Source: Sphaerisporangium perillae (GTDB lineage Bacteria > Actinomycetota > Actinomycetes > Streptosporangiales > Streptosporangiaceae). From it: DNA of 64,000 nucleotides. The notes under the pieces were generated by a model that worked only from the letters and a program-made list of their open reading frames with translations, made no database searches and had not been told where the DNA came from. Below are positions 57,759 through 64,000 of the stretch, piece after piece. Both the position numbers and the translations under genes were made by a program. Within the stretch, counting starts at the first letter, position 1, and each line of letters begins with the position of its first letter. Where the stretch lies: positions 124,001 to 188,000 of the forward strand of contig NZ_JALLPO010000015.1 in assembly GCF_023276435.1 (NCBI RefSeq), written 5' to 3'.

Positions 57759-59048
57759 CTACTCGGACTTGGCCGTCTGGGTGATGGCCTGCGCGACCTG
57801 CTCGGGGGTCTTGGAACCCGCCATGAGCGCGGCGACGCTGTCGTTGACCTCCTGGCCGACCGCGGGCGGGTAGGCCTGGTCGAGGTAGAGCTGGAACCCG
57901 GACGCTCCGGCGAGCGCCTTGGCGACGACGGAGAGGTTCGGGTCCTTGACCGCCTCCTCCTCGCCCTTGAGCACGGGCAGGACGGCGCCGGTCTCCACCG
58001 CCTGGCGGTGGATCTCCTTGCTGGAGATGAACTTCAGGAAGTCCACGGCCGCGGGCGGGGCGTTGACGCCGACCGCGTACCCGCCGCCGCCGCCGAAGGC
58101 GTCCATCGCGGAACCCTTGCCGCCGTCGACCGCGGGGAAGCCGAAGAAGCCGAGCTTGTCGCCGATGCCCTTGCCGGCATCCTTCTCGACGGTCGGAGCC
58201 CACTGGCCCATCAGCTCCATGGCGGCCTTGCCGTTGCCCATGGTCGCGGCCTGCCCGTCGGGCGTTCCGTAGCCGGCCCCGAGGAAGCCCTTCTGGAACG
58301 GCTGGAGGTCGACGAGCTCCTTCAGGCGCACGCCGGCCGCGATGAAGTCGGGCTTGGTGAAGTCGTCGTCGATGGCGGCCTGCCTGAGGGCGTCCAGGCC
58401 GGCGATGCGCATGGCCAGGTAGGCCCAGTAGTAGTGGCCGGGCCACTTCTCCTTGCCCGCGAGCGCGATCGGGGTGACGCCGGCGGCCTTGAGCTTCTTG
58501 ACCGCGTCGAGGAACTCGGTCCAGGTGGCGGGCGGCGCGGTGATGCCGGCCTTGGTGAACAGCGCCTTGTTGTACCAGAAGCCGACCATGCCGATGTCAC
58601 TCGGAATGGCGTAGGTCTTCTGGTCGAACTGGTAGGCCTGCAATGAGGCGGGCGTGAAGTCGGCGATCCAGGTCGCGGCGTCGGAGGAGAGGTCCTTGAC
58701 CAGCCCGGCGTCGATCTGCTGCTTCAGGACGCCGCCACCCCATGTGGAGTAGATGTCCGGAGTCTTGCCCGACTGGGTGACCGTGGCGAGTTTGGCCTTG
58801 AAGGCTTCGTTCTCGATGGGTACGTTCTTGATGGTGACGTTCGGGTGCGCGGCCTGGTACTCCTTGACCTTCTGCACCCAAAACGACTTCAACGGCTCGG
58901 TGGTAGAGATGTTCCACCACTCGACGGTGACCTTGCCTGCGGAGGTCGACCCGCCCGTCGCGTTTCCCGTGTTCGTCTGGCCACCGCAGCCTCCGACGAG
59001 CAGCGCGGCCGCCGCCATTAACACCACACTTCGCCGACTCAACGACAT
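57759..59048 (-). CDS. Sugar ABC transporter substrate-binding lipoprotein
   Basis: A 429-residue lipoprotein. ATG 59048 is preferred over GTG 59069 because AGGAAGGGA lies upstream of it. The signal peptide ends in the lipobox LLVGGC, giving Cys20 or so, followed by a Gly/Asn/Ser linker. The mature part is an SBP_bac_1 protein: VEWWNISTTEPLKSF, IYSTWGGGVLKQQI, MVGFWYNKALFTKAG and GKAAMELMGQWAPTVEKD. Xylo-oligosaccharides are the likely ligands from the operon. Promoter and operators are found just upstream. Confidence 0.94.
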   Translation of the reverse strand: MSLSRRSVVLMAAAALLVGGCGGQTNTGNATGGSTSAGKVTVEWWNISTTEPLKSFWVQKVKEYQAAHPNVTIKNVPIENEAFKAKLATVTQSGKTPDIYSTWGGGVLKQQIDAGLVKDLSSDAATWIADFTPASLQAYQFDQKTYAIPSDIGMVGFWYNKALFTKAGITAPPATWTEFLDAVKKLKAAGVTPIALAGKEKWPGHYYWAYLAMRIAGLDALRQAAIDDDFTKPDFIAAGVRLKELVDLQPFQKGFLGAGYGTPDGQAATMGNGKAAMELMGQWAPTVEKDAGKGIGDKLGFFGFPAVDGGKGSAMDAFGGGGGYAVGVNAPPAAVDFLKFISSKEIHRQAVETGAVLPVLKGEEEAVKDPNLSVVAKALAGASGFQLYLDQAYPPAVGQEVNDSVAALMAGSKTPEQVAQAITQTAKSE

Positions 59049-59115
59049 CTCCGTGGTTCCCTTCCTCACTTACGCACCCGCTGCGAGAGCTACGGACTCC
59101 GCGCCGAGAACTTCT

Positions 59116-59146
59116 GAAAGTTTCTTTGGCACCCCCGAATATTTCG
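59116..59146 (-). promoter_or_regulatory. LacI-type operators upstream of the xylan importer operon
   Basis: Minus-strand GAAACTTTC (59116-59124) and the palindrome-like CGAAATATTCG (59136-59146) lie between the predicted transcription start (about 59148) and the gene. They resemble the GAAACTTTC/GAAAGCTTTC sites near the divergent LacI gene. Confidence 0.6.
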
Positions 59147-59154
59147 TGACCCGG

Positions 59155-59184
59155 AGAGTACGTAAACCCCGTGTAACACGTCAA
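59155..59184 (-). promoter_or_regulatory. Promoter of the xylan importer/glycosidase operon
   Basis: On the minus strand TTGACG (59179-59184) and TACTCT (59155-59160) are separated by 18 bases, a good sigma-70-type promoter with transcription starting near 59148. It drives the binding protein, permeases and probably GH5, GH10 and GH43. Confidence 0.65.
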
Positions 59185-59269
59185 TAGCCAAGCGGGGACG
59201 GGTTCGCGATGACCAGGACAGCATGACGTGCCCAAGGACGGCAGGAACAGTGCGCCCGGCGAGGAAATT

Positions 59270-59283
59270 CCGAAAGCTTTCGG
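59270..59283 (+). promoter_or_regulatory. LacI-type palindromic operator upstream of lacI
   Basis: CCGAAAGCTTTCGG is a perfect 14-base palindrome 14 bases before the regulator's ATG, the classical form of a LacI-family operator. It indicates autoregulation. Confidence 0.75.
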
Positions 59284-59297
59284 ATACACTCCGTCGC

Positions 59298-60314
59298 ATG
59301 TCAGCGAAGAGGCGGGTCACCATCGCTCTGATCGCCGAGGAGGCCGGAGTCTCGGTCCCGACGGTGTCCAAGGTCGTGAACGGGCGCCCCGAGGTCGCGC
59401 CCGAGACGCGCCGCCGGGTCGAGCGCCTGCTCCATGAACACGGATACCGGCGGCGCACGGGCCAGGGGGACGGCCCTGTCGGGCTGATCGACCTGGTCTT
59501 CGCCGAGATCGAGAGCCCGTGGGCCATGGAGATCATCCGCGGTGCCGAGACGGCCGCCCGCGAGGCGGAGGCCGCCGTGGTGGTCTCGGTGCTGCACACC
59601 CACTCCGGCCCCGGCCGCGACTGGCTCGACCGCATCGCCGCCCGCCGCACGGACGGCGTGGTCCTGGTCGCCTCGCGGCTGACCCGCCGGCAGCACGGCC
59701 AGCTCCTGGCCCGTTCCATCCCGTTCGTCATCGTCGACCCCGAGGGCGAGCCCGCGCCCGACGTCGCCTCGGTGGGGGCGACCAACTGGCACGGCGGCCT
59801 CGCGGCCACCCGCCACCTGCTCGAGCTCGGGCACCGCCGCATCGGGATGATCGGCGGGCCGCCGGAGATGCTGTGCAGCCGGGCGCGCATCGACGGCTAC
59901 CGCGCCGCCCTGGAGACCGCCGGGGTGGCCGTGGACCCCGAGCTGATCCGCTACGGCGACTTCCTCGTGGACTCCGGCCACGTCCACGGCAAGGCGTTCC
60001 TGGAGCTGCCCGATCCGCCCACCGCCATCTTCGCGGGCAGCGACATGCAGGCCTTCGGGGTGTTCGAGGCCGTGCGGCGGGCCGGGCTGCGCGTCCCGGA
60101 CGACCTCAGCGTGGTCGGCTTCGACGATCTGCCGCTGGCGCGTTCGGCGTGGCCGCCGCTGACCACGGTGCGCCAGCCCCTGGAAGAGATGGCCGCGCTG
60201 GCCACGCGCATGGCGCTGGAGATCTCGCGGGGCGATTCTCTGGAGACCCGCCGGGTCGAGCTGGCCACCGATCTGCTGATCAGGGACAGCACGGCCGCGC
60301 CGCGCCCGCGGTAG
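59298..60314 (+). CDS. LacI-family transcriptional regulator of xylan utilisation
   Basis: A 338-residue regulator from ATG 59298; an earlier in-frame ATG 59223 would place the operator inside the gene. The N-terminal HTH is VTIALIAEEAGVSVPTVSKVVNGRPEVAPETRRRV, followed by a periplasmic-binding-protein-like effector domain with VDGVVLVASRLT-like strands, HRRIGMIGGPPEM and DLSVVGFDDLPLA. It is divergent from the xylan importer operon and likely represses it until a xylo-oligosaccharide binds. Confidence 0.93.
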   Translation: MSAKRRVTIALIAEEAGVSVPTVSKVVNGRPEVAPETRRRVERLLHEHGYRRRTGQGDGPVGLIDLVFAEIESPWAMEIIRGAETAAREAEAAVVVSVLHTHSGPGRDWLDRIAARRTDGVVLVASRLTRRQHGQLLARSIPFVIVDPEGEPAPDVASVGATNWHGGLAATRHLLELGHRRIGMIGGPPEMLCSRARIDGYRAALETAGVAVDPELIRYGDFLVDSGHVHGKAFLELPDPPTAIFAGSDMQAFGVFEAVRRAGLRVPDDLSVVGFDDLPLARSAWPPLTTVRQPLEEMAALATRMALEISRGDSLETRRVELATDLLIRDSTAAPRPR

Positions 60315-60330
60315 CCCATTTCCGCCGACG

Positions 60331-60341
60331 CGAAACTTTCG
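60331..60341. promoter_or_regulatory. LacI-type operator (CGAAACTTTCG)
   Basis: CGAAACTTTCG is a near palindrome matching the GAAACTTTC core seen in front of the importer operon. It lies just after the lacI stop and upstream of the promoter of the Gfo/Idh remnant. Confidence 0.6.
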
Positions 60342-60369
60342 CCGCCCGTTCTCCCGGAGGCGCAGGATC

Positions 60370-60439
60370 TTGACGTGGGCGCCAAGTCGTCCTAGTTTCA
60401 GGGCACGAAAACTCTCGTAAACGTTCTGAAAAGTTTCGG
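60370..60439 (+). promoter_or_regulatory. Promoter and operator of the Gfo/Idh remnant
   Basis: TTGACG (60370-60375), a 17-base spacer and TAGTTT (60393-60398) form a good promoter. CTGAAAAGTTTCGG at 60426-60439, a LacI-type site, lies after the expected start of transcription. The regulatory region is thus intact although the gene behind it is broken. Confidence 0.65.
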
Positions 60440-60448
60440 AGGGTCCGG

Positions 60449-60673
60449 GTGCCCAGACGAGCGCGAGTCGCCATCGTCGGAGCCGGAGGCATCGCGGGCA
60501 TCAGTCATATGCCCGCACTGGCCGCCGAACGCCATCGCACCGATGTCGTGGCCGCCGTCGACGTCGACGGGACGCGTGCCAAGGCGTTCAGCGCCGACCA
60601 CGGCATCCCGCAGGCCTACACCGGCCGCCCGCTCCGCCAACAATCAGCAGGGGTGGATTTACGGGCGGTATAG
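60449..60673 (+). pseudogene. Truncated Gfo/Idh/MocA-family oxidoreductase
   Basis: GTG 60449 with GGAGGG opens RARVAIVGAGGIAGISHMPALA, a GxGxxG NAD(P)-binding Rossmann start, then VVAAVDVDGTRAKAFSADHGIPQAY, the family's continuation. About residue 58 the homology stops and an unrelated 15-residue tail (GRPLRQQSAGVDLRAV) ends at a TAG. Full proteins have about 350 residues, so nearly 300 are deleted. Its partner enzyme would have used a sugar or inositol. Confidence 0.85.
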
Positions 60674-60748
60674 CGCCGTTTGGGCGATTTAGCGGCCGGG
60701 TAGGGAATGGCGGGGCCATCCGAGGACGATTCGGAGGAGGCGACGACC

Positions 60749-62761
60749 ATGTCGGACCGGGTCTTCCAGGACAGGCGCGAAGCCGGCCGGATCCTCGGAG
60801 GTCTCCTGCGACGGCACCGCGGCCGGCCGGGGCTTCTGGTCCTGGCCCTGCCGAGGGGCGGCGTGCCGGTCGCCTACGAGGTCGCCCTCGCCCTCGACGC
60901 CCCGCTCGACGTCTTCCCCGTCCGCAAGCTCGGCGTTCCCGGACACGAGGAACTGGCGATGGGGGCCATCGCGGCCGACGGGATGGTCGTACTCGACGAG
61001 GACGTCGTACGCGCCATGGAGATCCCCGCCGAGGCCGTCCAGGAGGTCGTCCAGCGGGAGGGTCGTGAGCTGCTGCGCCGCGAGGAGGCCTACCGGGAGG
61101 GGCGCCCGCCGCCCCGCCTCACCAGCACGATCGTCGTGCTCGTCGACGACGGCCTGGCTACCGGCTCGAGCATGCGCGCCGCGATCGAGGCCATCTGGCC
61201 GCATCTGCCCGCCGAGATCATCGTCGCCGTGCCGGCCGCGTCCGCGTCCACCTGCCGCGAGCTGGAGTCCATGGTGGACCACGTCGTCTGCGCCACCACC
61301 CCGTCGCCCTTCCTCGCCATCGGGGACGCGTACTGGGACTTCACCCAGGTCACCGACGAGGAGGTGCGCGACCTGCTGCGCGCCGCGGCCCGGAAGCGGC
61401 CCCCGGTGGGCGAGGAGGTCCCGGCCGACGTCGCGATCATCCGTTCCGAGGCGATCCCGACGCAGGACGGCGTGCCCACCGACGACGTCCTGTTCGACCT
61501 GGTGGGCGACGCGCGGTTCGTCCTGATCGGCGAGGCCTCGCACGGGACGCACGAGTTCTACGAGGCCCGCGCGCACATGACCCGGCGGCTCATCGAGAGC
61601 AGGGGGTTCTCCGCCGTGGCGGTGGAGGGCGACTGGCCCGACGCCTACCGGGTCAACCGGTACGTGCGCGGCCGCGGCGGCGACGAGAGCGCCGAGGAGG
61701 CGCTGCGCGGCTTCCGGCGCTTCCCCACCTGGATGTGGCGGAACTCCGCGGTGCTGGACTTCCTCGGATGGCTGCGCCTCTACAACGACGAGGGCGCGGG
61801 CGACGAGCGCGCGAAGGCCGGCTTCTACGGGCTCGACCTTTACAGCCTGCACGCGTCGATCCGGGAGGTGATCGCCTACCTCGAACGGGTCGACCCCGGC
61901 GCGGCGGCCCGGGCCCGCGAGCGCTACTCGTGCTTCGACCACCGCGCCGGCGAGGACGGCCAGGCGTACGGCTTCGCCCCCGCCTTCGGAGCCGGCGAGA
62001 GCTGCGAGCGGGAGGTCGTCGAACAGCTCGTCGACCTGCGGCGCAACGCGGTGGAGTACGCCCGCCGCGACGGGCTGCTCGCCGAGGACGAGGTCTTCTA
62101 CGCCGAGCAGAACGCCCGGGTGATCCGGGCCGCCGAGGAGTACTACCGCACGATGTTCGGCGGCCGGATCTCCTCCTGGAACCTGCGCGACCGGCACATG
62201 GCGCACACCCTGGACGCCCTGGCCGACCACCTCGGCCACCGGCAGGGCCGGCCGGCGAAGATCGTGGTGTGGGCGCACAACTCCCACGTCGGCGACGCCC
62301 GGGCGACCGAGGTCGGCGCGCGCGGCGAGATCACCATCGGCCAGCTCGTGCGCGAGCGCCACCCGGGCGACTGCCGCCTCATCGGCTTCACCACCTACAA
62401 CGGCACCGTGACGGCGGCCGACGACTGGGGCGGTCCCGCGGAGCGCAAGAGGGTGCGGCGGGCGCTGCCCGACTCGGTCGAGGAGCTGCACCACCAGGCC
62501 GGCAGCAAGGAGTTCATGCTGCGTTTCGACGCCGCGCCGCGCGGAGGCGAGGCACTGCGCGGGGCGCGGCTGGAGCGGGCGATCGGCGTCATCTACCGGC
62601 CGCACACCGAGCGGCGGAGCCACTACTTCCGGTCACGCGTGTCCGAGCAGTTCGACGCGGTGATCCACATCGACGAGACGCGGGCCGTCGAACCTCTGGA
62701 GCGCACCGCCAGGTGGGAGGCCGGCGAGGAGGTCCCGGAGACCTACCCCTCGGCCCTGTGA
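60749..62761 (+). CDS. Phosphoribosyltransferase-erythromycin esterase fusion
   Basis: A 670-residue fusion from ATG 60749, eight bases after GGAGGAGG. Residues about 1-215 are a type I phosphoribosyltransferase-like domain ([25 protein letters not shown] loop [14 protein letters not shown]). Residues about 230-665 are an erythromycin esterase family domain (PF05139): [56 protein letters not shown] with the conserved His/Glu residues. Esterases of this family open macrolide lactone rings in known cases. What the fused PRT-like domain does is not known. It stands alone. Confidence 0.9.
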   Translation: MSDRVFQDRREAGRILGGLLRRHRGRPGLLVLALPRGGVPVAYEVALALDAPLDVFPVRKLGVPGHEELAMGAIAADGMVVLDEDVVRAMEIPAEAVQEVVQREGRELLRREEAYREGRPPPRLTSTIVVLVDDGLATGSSMRAAIEAIWPHLPAEIIVAVPAASASTCRELESMVDHVVCATTPSPFLAIGDAYWDFTQVTDEEVRDLLRAAARKRPPVGEEVPADVAIIRSEAIPTQDGVPTDDVLFDLVGDARFVLIGEASHGTHEFYEARAHMTRRLIESRGFSAVAVEGDWPDAYRVNRYVRGRGGDESAEEALRGFRRFPTWMWRNSAVLDFLGWLRLYNDEGAGDERAKAGFYGLDLYSLHASIREVIAYLERVDPGAAARARERYSCFDHRAGEDGQAYGFAPAFGAGESCEREVVEQLVDLRRNAVEYARRDGLLAEDEVFYAEQNARVIRAAEEYYRTMFGGRISSWNLRDRHMAHTLDALADHLGHRQGRPAKIVVWAHNSHVGDARATEVGARGEITIGQLVRERHPGDCRLIGFTTYNGTVTAADDWGGPAERKRVRRALPDSVEELHHQAGSKEFMLRFDAAPRGGEALRGARLERAIGVIYRPHTERRSHYFRSRVSEQFDAVIHIDETRAVEPLERTARWEAGEEVPETYPSAL

Positions 62762-62782
62762 CCTCGCCTCCGTCCGCTCCCG

Positions 62783-64000
62783 TCAGGGAACGGAACGGAT
62801 CTTCCACACCAGTGCCGCGCCGAGCAGGGTCAGCGCGGCGGCGGTGAGGTAGAGCACAGGGTAGCCGCCCAGCCCGGCGACGATCGGGCCCGCGATCACC
62901 GGGGCGAGCACCTGCGGGCCGGAGTTGGCGATGTTGATCACGCCGAGGTCCTTCGCCCGGCCGGCGGCGGCGGGCAGCACCTGGGTGACCAGGGCGTTGT
63001 CCACCGACAGGTAGATGCCGAAGCCCACGCCCATGATCACGGCGGCGGCCATGACCACCGTCCAATGGGGCCAGCAGGCCATCATCACCGCGGGGACCGC
63101 GCTGATGACGCCCGACACCGTCACGAGGGTCTTGCGCCGGCCCAGCCGGTCGGAGACCACGCCGCCGACCACCGCGGTCAGCACCACCACGGCCGTGTAG
63201 ATCAGGATCAGCACCAGCAGGCCGTCCTCCACCTTGCTCCCGGGGAACAGCCGCTCGTAGCCGACCTCGTCGGTGAGGAAGTACAGCAGGTAGAGCAGGA
63301 CGATCGCGTTGCCGAGCTGCATGAGGAACCGGGTCAGCCAGGCCCAGGCGAAGTCGGGATGGGCGCGCGGGCTGATCCAGAACCCGCGCAGGAACGAGCG
63401 CGCGTCGAAGGCCGGCCGGTGCGCCACGGGCAGCGGGGCGTCCGGCGTGGTGAGCACGAACGGGAGCACGCACAGCGGCACGAGGGCGCCGATCAGCAGG
63501 TAGCCGGACGCGGTGGTCGTGACGACCATCGTCACCAGCACGACCGCCAGCACCACCCCGAGCGTCTGCGGGATGCCGATCCACCCCGACACCTCACCGC
63601 GCTGGCCCACCGGGACGTGGTCGGGGACCCCGGCCGTCAGCGCGGCCTGCATGGTGTTGAGCCCCGCCTGCGCGAGGCACCAGCCGATCATGACGCCGAC
63701 GACGGATCCCTGGAAGCCCAGGAACACCAGGCCGAGACCTCCCGCGATCGCTCCCAGCAGCGTCCACGGGTGACGCCTGCCGAACCGGCCCACCGTACGG
63801 TCGGACAGGGCTCCCGCCACCGGGTTCAAGATCATGGCCACGGCGGCGCCGACGCCGGTCACCCAGGCGAGGGCGGCCTCCTTGCCCGCCGGGTCGGCCG
63901 CCGCGATCTGCTGCGGCAGCAGCACCTGCAGCGGGCCGAAGTAGGCCATCCACAGGCCGAGGTTCGCCAGCGAGATGAAACCGATCCAGCGCGGGCCCAC
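62783..64000 (-). CDS. MFS transporter (5' end at the window edge)
   Basis: At least 405 residues of a 12-helix major facilitator. GTG at 63998-64000 could be the start, but the frame may continue beyond the window. The loop between helices 2 and 3 carries a motif-A-like GALSDRTVGRFGRRHPW, and the second half repeats it as GGVVSDRLGRRKT, a doubled pattern frequent in sugar/proton and uncharacterised actinobacterial symporters. No regulator or substrate gene is visible on this side. Confidence 0.88.
   Translation of the reverse strand: MGPRWIGFISLANLGLWMAYFGPLQVLLPQQIAAADPAGKEAALAWVTGVGAAVAMILNPVAGALSDRTVGRFGRRHPWTLLGAIAGGLGLVFLGFQGSVVGVMIGWCLAQAGLNTMQAALTAGVPDHVPVGQRGEVSGWIGIPQTLGVVLAVVLVTMVVTTTASGYLLIGALVPLCVLPFVLTTPDAPLPVAHRPAFDARSFLRGFWISPRAHPDFAWAWLTRFLMQLGNAIVLLYLLYFLTDEVGYERLFPGSKVEDGLLVLILIYTAVVVLTAVVGGVVSDRLGRRKTLVTVSGVISAVPAVMMACWPHWTVVMAAAVIMGVGFGIYLSVDNALVTQVLPAAAGRAKDLGVINIANSGPQVLAPVIAGPIVAGLGGYPVLYLTAAALTLLGAALVWKIRSVP

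Overview
The window is about 72% G+C, uses GTG and TTG starts freely and has many 4-base stop/start overlaps. It carries families typical of filamentous actinomycetes: paired XRE and DUF397 genes, an RsbW-like ATPase, PucR, CBM-rich xylanases and an actinobacterial nit1 cluster. A member of the Streptosporangiales or a close relative (Nonomuraea/Microbispora type) is my inference; no rRNA or other marker is present to fix it. I saw no tRNA, rRNA, insertion sequence, phage integrase or CRISPR array.

Layout. Bases 1-5933 (+): a dipeptide/oligopeptide ABC importer (binding protein cut by the window edge, two permeases, two ATPases) in one operon with an M24-fold protein that has lost most metal ligands. 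6015-9457: an orphan histidine kinase, a small TPR protein and a DHA2 drug exporter. 9676-17899 (-): a nit1-type nitrilase cluster (Synechocystis sll0783-0787 / M. smegmatis MSMEG_0565-0572 families) with glycosyltransferase, two nitrilase paralogues (one lacking its catalytic Cys and Glu), a GNAT-AIR synthase fusion, radical SAM enzyme, MSMEG_0572 protein, amidohydrolase, flavin oxidoreductase and a 16-codon remnant of MSMEG_0570. 18080-39954: a catabolic island for cyclic amides. It holds two HyuA/HyuB pairs, an imidazolonepropionase-like amidohydrolase, a luciferase-like monooxygenase, an RbsABC-type importer, a HyuA-like pseudoenzyme, a DUF917 protein, a PucR regulator, an M17 aminopeptidase and an ornithine-cyclodeaminase-like protein.

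39955-48805 is an accessory zone with gene fragments (alpha/beta hydrolase, PIN toxin, MazF, DUF6879), an ArsR-MBL operon with a clear operator, an XRE/DUF397 pair, an RsbW-like protein, and a compact three-gene operon (44818-47780). That operon ends in a class I aminoacyl-tRNA-synthetase-like core fused to an ASCH domain and is my best candidate for an undescribed system. It is followed by a RHH-MazF toxin-antitoxin pair. 49026-60314 is a xylan/xylo-oligosaccharide utilisation locus: GH43, GH10, GH5, a sugar ABC importer and a divergent LacI regulator with repeated GAAACTTTC-type operators. 60449-64000 has a Gfo/Idh remnant, a phosphoribosyltransferase-erythromycin esterase fusion and a partial MFS transporter.

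Two themes cut across the window. Short tandem duplications are frequent, and at several genes they copy the translation-initiation region, leaving a decoy start just upstream of the real one. Several catalytic families are represented by intact-length proteins without key residues (nitrilase, M24, HyuA-like, P-loop NTPase).
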